Positions 1 through 7,424 of a stretch of DNA of 40,976 bases are shown here, one piece after another. The position numbers and the translations under genes were made by a program. Positions within the stretch are counted from its first letter, which is position 1; every line of letters starts with the position of its first letter. This DNA is from Verrucomicrobiota bacterium (GTDB lineage Bacteria > Verrucomicrobiota > Verrucomicrobiia > JABWAM01). The notes under the pieces were generated by a model. It was not told the DNA's origin, searched no databases, and was given only the letters and a program-made list of their open reading frames with translations. The stretch covers positions 1-40,976 of the forward strand of contig JAHFSY010000039.1 in assembly GCA_023269615.1 (NCBI GenBank), given 5' to 3'.

Positions 1-188
1 TTAATTTTACTGCCTTGGCGGTTCAGTGCGTGGGCCAACTTTTTACAAAACGTTCCCCTTCCCTCGGACTTGCTCCATTAGAGTGCTTTATGTTCTGAGA
101 CAGCCTCTCCGTCGTGTCCGCGCCACGCATCGAATGGATCATCGGGCATGTCCTTGCTTTTGTGGTATCTGGAGGATAAATCCTTCCC
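1..188 (+). other. Leader region upstream of serS
   Basis: No gene is supported here; the open frames that cross it on the minus strand are antisense to serS. A GGAGG stretch at 171-175 lies 13 bases before the serS ATG, slightly farther than ideal, and is the probable ribosome binding site. I see no convincing T-box leader or -35/-10 pair. The window may begin inside an intergenic space. Confidence 0.4.
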
Positions 189-1463
189 ATGCTTGATCTG
201 AAATACATCCGTGAGAATTTTGATGCGGCCAAGGCTTCCCTGAAACGACGCTCGGATGCCGCGGCGGAATCGCTCGAGGCGATCCGGACTTCGGACACCC
301 GCCGTCGCGCTTTGCAGGTGGAGATTGACGCGCTCAAGAACCAGCGGAATGTGGTGAGCAAGGAAGTCGGGCAATTGAAATCGAAAGGGGAGGATGCATC
401 GGCCAAAATCTCGGCGATGAAGGAAGTGGGGGATCGCATTGCCGCTTTGGAGATTGAGATGCGAAAGGTGGAGGCGGAGCTGGAACAGAAGGCATTGGTC
501 ATCCCGAATTTTCCGCATGCGAGCGTGCCGGATGGACAGGTGGCGGAGAAAAACCGGGAAGTGCGGCGTCATGGCGAGGCGGGAAATTACGCGTTCAAGC
601 CGCAGGCCCATTGGGACCTTGGTCCGAAGCTTGGGATTCTTGATTTCGAGCGCGCGGCGAAAATCTCGGGCTCCGGGTTTGTTTGTCACCGCGGCGCGGG
701 CGCGCGCCTGCAGCGTGGGTTGATCAGCTTCATGCTGGATCTCCACACTCAGAAACATGGTTACCTGGAGGTGTCGCCGCCGTATCTCATTCTTGAGAAG
801 GCGATGGTTGGGACGGGGCAGCTTCCGAAATTCGCGGAGGACATGTATGCGCTGAAGGATGATCCGCTCTATCTCGCTCCAACAGCCGAGGTGCCGGTCA
901 CGAATTTGTATCGCGAGGAGATTTTGAAAAATGAGCAGTTGCCCTTGAAGCTGTGCGCGTATTCGCCCTGTTTTCGCAGGGAGGCGGGCGCGGCGGGCAA
1001 GGACACGCGGGGCATGATCCGCGTGCATCAGTTTGACAAGGTGGAGCTGGTGAAGATTGTGCGGCCCGAGGAATCCTACGCCGAACTGGAAAAACTCGTG
1101 GCCGACGCCGAGGTGGTGTTGCAGATGCTTGGCCTGCATTATCGCGTGATGCTCCTGTGCGCGGGCGACATGGGATTTTGTGCGGCGAAGTGTTACGACA
1201 TCGAGGTGTGGTGTCCCGGCGTGGGCGCGTACCTGGAGGTTTCGTCCTGTTCAAATTTCGAATCCTTCCAGGCACGGCGGATGGATCTGCGCTACAAGGA
1301 CGCGAATGGGAAGAACCAGGTCTGCCACACGCTCAATGGTTCCGGCACGGCGCTGGCGCGCTTGACCATCGCGCTGCTGGAAACGCATCAGCAGGCCGAT
1401 GGCACGGTGGTCATTCCACCTGCGCTACGTTCCCACATGGGTGGGATGGAGCGGATCGGGTGA
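189..1463 (+). CDS. serS: Seryl-tRNA synthetase
   Basis: Cytosolic class II aminoacyl-tRNA synthetase that charges tRNA-Ser (and tRNA-Sec where present) with serine using ATP. The 424-residue product has the usual full length. It begins with the conserved MLDLKYIRENFD and a charged helical region at about residues 1-110, which forms the antiparallel coiled-coil arm that grips the long variable arm of tRNA-Ser. Class II motif 2 is visible as CFRREAGAAGKDTRGMIRVHQF around residues 260-285, and motif 3 as GSGTALARLTIALLE near residues 385-400. It ends in the typical GGMERIG tail. The ATG is chosen because it gives the family N-terminus and has GGAGG 13 bases upstream. It is transcribed alone; the next gene converges on it across a repeat-rich spacer. 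Confidence 0.97.
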   Translation: MLDLKYIRENFDAAKASLKRRSDAAAESLEAIRTSDTRRRALQVEIDALKNQRNVVSKEVGQLKSKGEDASAKISAMKEVGDRIAALEIEMRKVEAELEQKALVIPNFPHASVPDGQVAEKNREVRRHGEAGNYAFKPQAHWDLGPKLGILDFERAAKISGSGFVCHRGAGARLQRGLISFMLDLHTQKHGYLEVSPPYLILEKAMVGTGQLPKFAEDMYALKDDPLYLAPTAEVPVTNLYREEILKNEQLPLKLCAYSPCFRREAGAAGKDTRGMIRVHQFDKVELVKIVRPEESYAELEKLVADAEVVLQMLGLHYRVMLLCAGDMGFCAAKCYDIEVWCPGVGAYLEVSSCSNFESFQARRMDLRYKDANGKNQVCHTLNGSGTALARLTIALLETHQQADGTVVIPPALRSHMGGMERIG

Positions 1464-1480
1464 GGCTGATTCTGCCGTAT

Positions 1481-1578
1481 GTAGCCGCGTTCGCAAGAAC
1501 GCGGATTTTTTTGAGGAACCAGATTCTTCTGCGGAACCAAATTCTTCTGCGGAACCAAATTCTTGCGAATTCGGCTAC
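1481..1578. repeat. Inverted repeat enclosing 18-bp tandem repeats
   Basis: The arms GTAGCCGCGTTCGCAAGAA (1481-1499) and TTCTTGCGAATTCGGCTAC (1560-1578) pair at 17 of 19 positions. Between them an 18-base unit, AACCAAATTCTTCTGCGG, occurs at 1517-1534 (one change), at 1535-1552, and partially at 1553-1564. It lies between the convergent ends of serS and pxpA, so the hairpin could help end transcription from both sides, but there is no clean T-run. It may equally be a dispersed palindromic repeat. Confidence 0.65.
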
Positions 1579-1582
1579 GGGA

Positions 1583-2344
1583 TCATGGCTTTCGAACATG
1601 AACCCCGACGCGATGGAGTGACTGTCGGATGGCTTTTGCGATCTGCGGGGAGCCTGGCGTATCGGAATGAACGCAGATGGTTTCGGCTTTGACGGATATC
1701 TCGTCGCCTTCGATTGTTTTCACAGTTCCGTGTCGCACAAGGCGGACGACTCGTTGGCCGATGGCTTGGGGAGTGCCGCCGGCCTCCTTGATTTTCCAAT
1801 CAAACATTTTCACCTTGCCGCTCGAATGATAGCCGCGGTCGGCAAAGAATTCAGGGATGACGCGCAGGCCGAGGCGGTCCGCTTCTTGATGCGTTGCGGA
1901 ATTGCGGATGGTGTAGATCATCAACTTTTCATCATGCTCGAGCGAAGCCTCGACGATGGCGCGGGAAAGTTCGCGATCCTCAAGCGCCATCATGTAGAGG
2001 GCCCCATGCGGCTTCACGTGATGGAGCGAGGCGCCCGCGGCGCGGACAAACGCGTCGAGCGCGCCAACCTGGTAGGTCACGTAATTTTTCAAGTCGGCGG
2101 GGCGGATGTGAAATGAGCGGCGGCCGAAACCAAGCAGGTCGGGGAAGCCAAAGTGCGCGCCGATGGCCACGCCGTGATCGAGCGCGAGCTTGACGCTCTT
2201 GCGCATCACCGAGGGATCGCCGCCATGAAACCCGCAGGCGATGTTGGCCGATGAAATGTGCGGGATAATGTCCGCATCCGCGCCGTACGAATACAGCCCG
2301 AAGCTTTCGCCCATGTCGCAGTTGAGATCAATACGCTTGCTCAT
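1583..2344 (-). CDS. pxpA: 5-oxoprolinase subunit A (LamB/YcsF family)
   Basis: Member of the LamB/YcsF family. In bacteria PxpA works with PxpB and PxpC in ATP-dependent opening of 5-oxoproline (pyroglutamate) to glutamate in the cytoplasm. The 253-residue product has the family length and hallmarks: the N-terminal IDLNCDMGESFG (residues 4-15), SSANIACGFHGGDP (about 32-45), a GAHFGFPDLLGFGRR segment, VKPHGALYMM near 109-118 and ICVHSDTPG near 224-232. It starts 3 bases after the phoH stop, so the two are probably co-transcribed. No pxpB or pxpC is present in the window, so partners must be elsewhere or the protein acts in another carboxylase-like role. The family call is firm; 5-oxoprolinase activity is inferred. 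Confidence 0.92.
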   Translation of the reverse strand: MSKRIDLNCDMGESFGLYSYGADADIIPHISSANIACGFHGGDPSVMRKSVKLALDHGVAIGAHFGFPDLLGFGRRSFHIRPADLKNYVTYQVGALDAFVRAAGASLHHVKPHGALYMMALEDRELSRAIVEASLEHDEKLMIYTIRNSATHQEADRLGLRVIPEFFADRGYHSSGKVKMFDWKIKEAGGTPQAIGQRVVRLVRHGTVKTIEGDEISVKAETICVHSDTPGSPQIAKAIRQSLHRVGVHVRKP

Positions 2345-2347
2345 GAT

Positions 2348-3328
2348 TCAACTTCGACGCGAGCGGTGTTCCTGGTAGGCGCGGATGATTTTTTGCACCA
2401 GGGGGTGTCGGACGACGTCCTCCTCGGTCAGGTGGCAGAAGCCGACGCCGGGAATGCCCTTGAGAATTCGCTCCGCTTCCGTGAGCCCGCTTCGCTTGTT
2501 GCTTGGGAGGTCCACCTGGGTCACGTCACCGGTGACGACGCAACGGGATTCCTTGCCGAGGCGCGTGAGGAACATGAACATCTGGTCAGAGGTGGTGTTT
2601 TGTGCCTCGTCGAGGATGATGAAAGCGTGGTTGAGCGTTCGTCCGCGCATGTAGGCGAGAGGTGCGATTTCGATGGAGCCGCGGTCCGTGTGGCGCTGGA
2701 GTTCCTCGGGCTCCATCATGTTGTTGAGTGCGTCGTAGAGGGGGCGAAGGTAGGGGAGGAGTTTTTCCTTGAGGTCGCCGGGCAGAAAGCCGAGCGCCTC
2801 GCCGGCTTCCACGGCGGGACGCGTGAGGATGATCCGCTCCACCGTTCCTTCCCGCAACATGGAGACGGCCATGGCGGTGGCAAGCCACGTCTTGCCCGTG
2901 CCGGCGGGGCCGATGCAGAAGACGACGTCCTGCTTGCGCATTGCCTCGACGAAAAATCGCTGCCCGTGGCTGCGCGCCTGGATGCCCGGCTTGCGCGGCG
3001 AGACGTCAATATGAGCCGTGGAAAGCTCATGGAGATTCAAGGGCTGGCCTCCATTCCCGGCATCCTGTCGGCGAAAATAATCCATGGCATAGTTGAACTC
3101 GAACTCGCGGATGGCCACGCCCTTCACGCGCGCCGCCTCGAGTTCGCGCAGGAACCCGGTGGCGCGACCGACGGCCTCCGCTGTTTCACCCTCGACGCGA
3201 AACCATGCTTCACGCTGGATCATTCGAACGCCAAAAAAATCCTCGGCCAGCTTGAGAAGGCGGGGGTCGTTGCCGTAAATGGCCTGCGCGGCGCGCGGAG
3301 ATTCGAGGTGAAGGGTTTCCTCAGACAT
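2348..3328 (-). CDS. PhoH-family ATPase
   Basis: Cytosolic P-loop ATPase of the PhoH/PhoL type, a family associated with RNA metabolism and often found beside ybeY; its biochemical role is incompletely known. The 326-residue product has an N-terminal region of about 110 residues resembling the usual KH-like PhoH start, then Walker A GPAGTGKT at 140-147, the characteristic LTRPAVEAGEALGFLPGDLKEKL segment, Walker B AFIILDEAQN near 229-238 and TGDVTQVDLP. The start MSEETLHLES overlaps the end of the HIT gene by 8 bases, and pxpA starts 3 bases after its stop. No ybeY gene follows; its usual place is taken by pxpA. Confidence 0.93.
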   Translation of the reverse strand: MSEETLHLESPRAAQAIYGNDPRLLKLAEDFFGVRMIQREAWFRVEGETAEAVGRATGFLRELEAARVKGVAIREFEFNYAMDYFRRQDAGNGGQPLNLHELSTAHIDVSPRKPGIQARSHGQRFFVEAMRKQDVVFCIGPAGTGKTWLATAMAVSMLREGTVERIILTRPAVEAGEALGFLPGDLKEKLLPYLRPLYDALNNMMEPEELQRHTDRGSIEIAPLAYMRGRTLNHAFIILDEAQNTTSDQMFMFLTRLGKESRCVVTGDVTQVDLPSNKRSGLTEAERILKGIPGVGFCHLTEEDVVRHPLVQKIIRAYQEHRSRRS

Positions 3329-3824
3329 TCGCGATTTGTTGTTTCAGTTTTTCAAAGGTCTGCTTCAACCCTTCGGGGACAACGCGGATATCGGAGAGCA
3401 CGGTCATGAAATTGGCGTCCCCATTCCAGCGCGGCACAACATGGAGGTGCAGGTGGTCCGTGACTCCGCCGCCCGAGGCCGAGCCGACGTTGAGGCCAAG
3501 ATTGAAACCGTCGGCCTTCAAGGCGTCCTGGAGAATCTGTTTGCAGCGTCGGGCGAGGATCATCATATCCTTCAGCTCGTCTCCGGTCAGGTCCTCAAGG
3601 TTTCCCGTGTGGCGGTAGGGCGAGACCATGAGATGTCCGACATTGTAAGGGTAGGCGTTGAGCATGGCGAAACACGTGCGGTCGCGGATGAGCAGCTGGT
3701 TGGCGTCATCGCTGGAGGTTTCGCCCTGGTTATCCTTCTGGGATGCGGCATGGCAGAAGAAGCAGCCGTTCGGTTTCTGATGCGCAAAATACTCCGCGCG
3801 CCACGGAGCCCAGAGATGTTCCAT
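3321..3824 (-). CDS. HIT-family nucleotide hydrolase or phosphorylase
   Basis: Histidine triad protein of 167 residues with a predicted role in hydrolysing or phosphorolysing dinucleoside polyphosphates (Ap4A-like) in the cytoplasm. The active-site triad is visible as HLHLHVV near residues 133-139, preceded by the G-rich GLNVGSASGGGVTDH loop. The start at 3824 gives MEHLWAPWRAEYF, the characteristic opening of the Ap4A phosphorylase-like HIT branch; the ATG 24 bases upstream would add residues foreign to the family. A CFFC pair at about residues 22-25 could bind zinc. It is the first gene of the leftward unit with phoH and pxpA, and lies back to back with the TPR/AAA+ gene across about 127 bases that must hold both promoters. 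Confidence 0.92.
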   Translation of the reverse strand: MEHLWAPWRAEYFAHQKPNGCFFCHAASQKDNQGETSSDDANQLLIRDRTCFAMLNAYPYNVGHLMVSPYRHTGNLEDLTGDELKDMMILARRCKQILQDALKADGFNLGLNVGSASGGGVTDHLHLHVVPRWNGDANFMTVLSDIRVVPEGLKQTFEKLKQQIANV

Positions 3825-3951
3825 TGATGGGAGACTACCAAAACGCATTCATCTGTCAAACGCTCCGCGTTCGCGAACGAGGCATGCGGATGGGGGCTGT
3901 CTGCATCGTGACGGTCGTGTTGACATTCCGGTTTGATTTCGATTTTCTTGG

Positions 3952-5310
3952 GTGATGCCTTCCAGTTCATCGTCCGGGGACGAAACCGTATCCGCGCTGC
4001 GCGAGGCGTTGCGGCTTTCACCGGACAACGTCCCGTTGAGGCAGCACCTGGCGGAGACGCTGATGGGGCTTGGGCGGACGGAGGAGGCGGAGAAGGAATA
4101 CCGCCATGCCCTGGGTTCGTCGCCTGACAGCGACCGCCTCAAGCTTGGGCTTGCCAGCGCGTTTCACCAGCAGGGCAAGCACAGCCACGCGCTGGTGATC
4201 GTCGAGGACCTTGTCAAGCGGGGCGATCCGCCCGCGAGGGCTTTCGTTCTCCTGGCGCGTCTGCTTTTCGGAACCGGCGATGGGGCGCGCGCCGCGCAGG
4301 CATACCGTCGTGCGGTGGAACTGGACCCGATGCTGGCGGATGCGGAACTTGCCGTGAGGCTCGGCGTTGGGGCGCAGTCCCGTTCCTCCCCCGTGGTGGA
4401 GGGCAGGGAGCGCGCCTCGTGGGAGGGGGAGGCCGAGGCGCCCGACATCGAGGTGGAGCGTCCCGCCATCGCGTTCAAGGACGTGGGTGGGATGGAGGGG
4501 TTGAAGGAGGAGATTCGGATGAAGATCATCCATCCGTTGACTCATCCTGAAATCTACAAGGCGTACGGGAAACCGATCGGGGGCGGCATCCTCATGTACG
4601 GCCCGCCCGGCTGTGGCAAGACGCATCTCGCCCGCGCGACGGCCGGCGAGATCAAGGCCGGGTTCCTTGCAGTGGGGATCAGCGACGTGCTCGACATGTG
4701 GATTGGCAACAGCGAGCGCAATCTTCACGAGCTGTTCGAGCAGGCGCGAAGCAACAAGCCGTGCGTTCTTTTTTTTGACGAGGTGGATGCGCTGGGCGCG
4801 GCGCGGTCGGACATGCGCCACAGTGCGGGGCGTCATCTGGTGAACCAGTTCCTTGCGGAGATGGATGGCGTGCAATCGTCCAATGAGGGCGTGCTGGTTC
4901 TGGCAGCGACCAACGCGCCGTGGCATCTGGATTCCGCGTTCCGTCGTCCGGGGCGTTTCGACCGGATACTTTTTGTTCCGCCGCCCGATGGTGCCGCCCG
5001 TGCCGCGATTCTGCGGATTCTCTGCCGTGGCAAGCCTGTCGAGGAGATTGACTACGAACACCTGGGAAAGAAGACCGATCATTTTTCAGGCGCGGATTTG
5101 AAGGCGTTGCTGGATGTGGCGATTGAGAAGAAACTTCGCGACGCGATGAAGGAGGGTGTTCCAAAGCCTTTGAGCACGAAAGATCTTGCCGCCGCCGCGG
5201 CCGCTCTCAAGCCGACGACAAAGGAATGGTTTTCCACCGCGCGCAACTACGCCCTCTACTCGAACCAGGGCGGCGTGTACGATGACATCCTGAAGCACCT
5301 GAAAATCTGA
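3952..5310 (+). CDS. TPR-AAA+ ATPase (VCP/CDC48-like module)
   Basis: Single-ring AAA+ ATPase with an N-terminal helical repeat domain; probably a cytosolic unfoldase or remodelling factor of unknown substrate. Residues 11-140 form about three TPR units (for example RTEEAEKEYRHALGSSPDS and ARAAQAYRRAVELDP). An acidic linker follows, then a classic AAA module from residue 174: FKDVGGMEGLKEEI, Walker A GPPGCGKT at 217-224, Walker B VLFFDE at 272-277, sensor-1 region AATN near 318-321, and arginine fingers in FRRPGRFDR at 330-338. The C-terminus has the AAA lid. The start is GTG at 3952 or, equally likely, ATG at 3955. The next gene, another TPR protein, begins 49 bases downstream in the same direction, so the two may share a transcript. 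There is no protease domain. Confidence 0.9.
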   Translation: MMPSSSSSGDETVSALREALRLSPDNVPLRQHLAETLMGLGRTEEAEKEYRHALGSSPDSDRLKLGLASAFHQQGKHSHALVIVEDLVKRGDPPARAFVLLARLLFGTGDGARAAQAYRRAVELDPMLADAELAVRLGVGAQSRSSPVVEGRERASWEGEAEAPDIEVERPAIAFKDVGGMEGLKEEIRMKIIHPLTHPEIYKAYGKPIGGGILMYGPPGCGKTHLARATAGEIKAGFLAVGISDVLDMWIGNSERNLHELFEQARSNKPCVLFFDEVDALGAARSDMRHSAGRHLVNQFLAEMDGVQSSNEGVLVLAATNAPWHLDSAFRRPGRFDRILFVPPPDGAARAAILRILCRGKPVEEIDYEHLGKKTDHFSGADLKALLDVAIEKKLRDAMKEGVPKPLSTKDLAAAAAALKPTTKEWFSTARNYALYSNQGGVYDDILKHLKI

Positions 5311-5359
5311 TCGGAATTTCCCAGGCACGGATGAGATTGCGTTGCCTTGCACCTGACCC

Positions 5360-6625
5360 ATGAATCCCCAACTGCAACGCGCGCTGCTCTTAGTCGAACA
5401 AAACCGTTTTGAGATGGCGGAGCAGGAGTTGCGCGGAGCGCTGGCGGAGGAGCCGGAAGACGCCATGACGCATGCGGTGCTTGGCCTTTGCCTGGCTGAG
5501 CGGGAGAAGTACAAGGAAGCCACGGACGAGGTGAAGCGGGCCATTCATGAATCACCCGACATGGCGTTTGCGCATTACGCGCTCGCGAAGGTGCTTTACA
5601 AGCGGGACCGGCCGGATGAAGCCCGTGCGGCCATCGAGGAGGCCATTCGCCTCGAACCGGGTGATGCGGATTATCACTCCCTCCTGTCGGCGATTCATTT
5701 CGACCGCAGGGAATGGCCCGCCGCGTTGGAGGCTGCAGAGCACGGGCTGCAGTTGGAAGCCGAACACATGGGTTGTGTCAATCTGCGAGCCATGGCACTG
5801 GTGAAGCTTGGAAGAAAGGAGGAGGCCGGGGTCACGATTGGCGGGGCGCTGGAGCGCGATCCGGAGAATGCGGTGACGCATGCCAACCAGGGCTGGGCGC
5901 TTCTGAACCAGGGCGACCATGTGAAGGCGCTCGAACATTTCCGCGAGGCGCTGAGGATTGATCCGCAGCAGGAATGGGCGCGCCAGGGGATCGTGGAGGC
6001 ATTGAAGGCGCGACACTTCATTTACGGGATCATGCTGCGTTATTTTCTCTGGATGTCGCGCTTGAGCAGTCAGGCGCAGTGGGGCGTGGTTCTCGGCGGG
6101 TATTTTGGCTATCGCATGTTGCGTGCGGCCGCCGCGAGCAATCCCGGGTTGGCTCCGTACATCTGGCCAGTCTTGATCCTCTACCTGGTGTTCGTTCTGA
6201 TGACATGGGTTGCCGATCCGCTTTTCAACCTGGTGCTGCGTCTGAATCGTTTCGGACGACTGGCGTTGTCACGGGAGCAGGTGGTTTCCTCGAACTGGAT
6301 TGGCGGGTGTATTTTTGCAGCGCTCGCCTCGTCCCTGATCTGGATCGTCACCCGCAACGGTCTTGCGCTTTATGCTGCGCTGATGCTGGGGGTGCTGGTG
6401 ATTCCGCTTTCGGGAGCATTCAAGTGCCATCCGGGGTGGCCGAGGTATGCGATGATGGCCTACACGGGAGCGCTTGCAGGATTGGCCATTGCGACACTCG
6501 TTGTGTTTCAGAGCGGTCCCACCGGGAGGGATTTATCCGGCCCCATGCTGACGGCCTTTTTCATTGGGAGCGTGCTTTCAAGCTGGGCCGTGAACGCGCT
6601 CATCATGGTGCGGCCGAAGCGATGA
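5360..6625 (+). CDS. TPR-repeat integral membrane protein
   Basis: Unrecognised beyond its architecture. The first half (about residues 1-215) is a run of TPR-like helical repeats, e.g. RFEMAEQELRGALAEEPEDA, KEATDEVKRAIHESPDM and KALEHFREALRIDPQQ. The second half (about 216-421) is hydrophobic with five or six predicted membrane segments, including APYIWPVLILYLVFVLMTWV, IGGCIFAALASSLIWIV, LYAALMLGVLVIPLSGAF, MMAYTGALAGLAIATLVVF and MLTAFFIGSVLSSWAVNALI. The likely topology is a cytoplasmic TPR domain tethered to the inner membrane. It follows the TPR-AAA+ gene and could be its membrane partner, an inference from adjacency. After its stop comes about 340 bases without a gene. Confidence 0.85.
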   Translation: MNPQLQRALLLVEQNRFEMAEQELRGALAEEPEDAMTHAVLGLCLAEREKYKEATDEVKRAIHESPDMAFAHYALAKVLYKRDRPDEARAAIEEAIRLEPGDADYHSLLSAIHFDRREWPAALEAAEHGLQLEAEHMGCVNLRAMALVKLGRKEEAGVTIGGALERDPENAVTHANQGWALLNQGDHVKALEHFREALRIDPQQEWARQGIVEALKARHFIYGIMLRYFLWMSRLSSQAQWGVVLGGYFGYRMLRAAAASNPGLAPYIWPVLILYLVFVLMTWVADPLFNLVLRLNRFGRLALSREQVVSSNWIGGCIFAALASSLIWIVTRNGLALYAALMLGVLVIPLSGAFKCHPGWPRYAMMAYTGALAGLAIATLVVFQSGPTGRDLSGPMLTAFFIGSVLSSWAVNALIMVRPKR

Positions 6626-6671
6626 TTTGTCATGCTCTTCGTCGGAGGTGGCGCCGAAGTAATCTCAGGAC

Positions 6672-6815
6672 TCCGTGTTCTCCGTGGCTCCGTGGCTTGC
6701 TTCTTCCTTCCCGATCGGAGGAGGCAGGCGGCCGGAACGTCCAACATCGAACATCGAACTTCCAACGTCCAACAGGGGAAGGACAAAACCACGGAGCCAC
6801 GGAGGGCACAGAGGA
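6672..6815. repeat. Intergenic CCACGGAG inverted repeat
   Basis: The 6626-6968 interval holds no supported gene. It contains an imperfect inverted repeat: TCTCCGTGGCTCCGTGG near 6679-6695 pairs with CCACGGAGCCACGGAG at 6789-6804. Between the arms is a short internally repetitive stretch, AACATCGAACATCGAACTTC near 6741-6760, with CGTCCAAC on both sides. The structure resembles a dispersed intergenic palindrome more than a terminator, since no T-run follows either arm. Confidence 0.65.
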
Positions 6816-6968
6816 GGCTCAAGAATCGCAGAGGCGCATTCGATTTGGGATTGCATGGGCGCAGTGGAGTTGAGACATCGTTGACGCCAACCGCTCCGTT
6901 GCGCACAATCATCACGTGAAAGCATCTGTCTATATTAAAACCACGATTGGACACGCTCGTTGGAAAAA

Positions 6969-7331
6969 ATGATCAAGATTATCCACACCAAGGAGGCGCA
7001 CGAAGCCGCCATTGCTGAACTGGACAAGCTCATGAGGAACAATCCACGGCGTGGAACGCCGGAATACGATGAAATGGAATTATTGACGCTTGTGATTCGG
7101 GATTACGAGGACAAGCGCTTCGGCGAACCGGTGCCACCCGATCCGATTGAAGCGATCAAATTCCGCATGGAACAAATGGGGATTTCCGCTGTGGATTTGC
7201 AGCCCTGCATCGGCAGTCGGACTCGGGTTTACGAAGTCCTGAATCGGAAACGCCCGTTGTCAAAAAATATGATCCGTGCGCTCCATGACAAATTGGAGAT
7301 CTCCGCCGATATTCTGATCGGCCGGAAGTAG
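6969..7331 (+). CDS. HigA-like helix-turn-helix antitoxin/regulator, solitary
   Basis: Small DNA-binding protein of 120 residues (ATG at 6969; an in-frame TTG at 6960 would add three). It resembles the HigA antitoxin branch: an N-terminal helical part with TPEYDEMELLTLVIRDYEDK (about 30-49), a proline-rich PVPPDPIEAIKFRMEQ segment, then an HTH around residues 70-105 (GISAVDLQPCIGSRTRVYEV, LNRKRPLS). HigA normally lies just after a higB toxin gene, but the upstream 340 bases hold only repeat sequence and no toxin-like frame, and the downstream gene is on the other strand. It is therefore an orphan antitoxin or a recruited transcription factor. No clear ribosome binding site precedes it. Confidence 0.85.
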   Translation: MIKIIHTKEAHEAAIAELDKLMRNNPRRGTPEYDEMELLTLVIRDYEDKRFGEPVPPDPIEAIKFRMEQMGISAVDLQPCIGSRTRVYEVLNRKRPLSKNMIRALHDKLEISADILIGRK

Positions 7332-7424
7332 AAACTACGGGGATGAGGGTTTCATGCTCATGGGCTCGGTGGTTCGCATCGAAACTCTCCATGGCGATCA
7401 TGGTTGCTGTCAGCCAGGCGGCTG

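Noticed and set aside
1517..1570. Short CRISPR-like array of 18-bp units
   Set aside because: Units are directly abutting without spacers and there are no cas genes; it is a tandem repeat.
2258..3409. Plus-strand open frame of 383 codons
   Set aside because: Antisense of phoH and the ends of its neighbours; phoH has full family motifs on the other strand.
4018..5082. Minus-strand open frame of 354 codons
   Set aside because: Antisense of the TPR-AAA+ gene, which shows intact Walker motifs.
5974..6873. Plus-strand open frame of 299 codons overlapping the TPR membrane protein
   Set aside because: It shadows the membrane half of the real gene and ends in the CCACGGAG repeat; no coherent domain.
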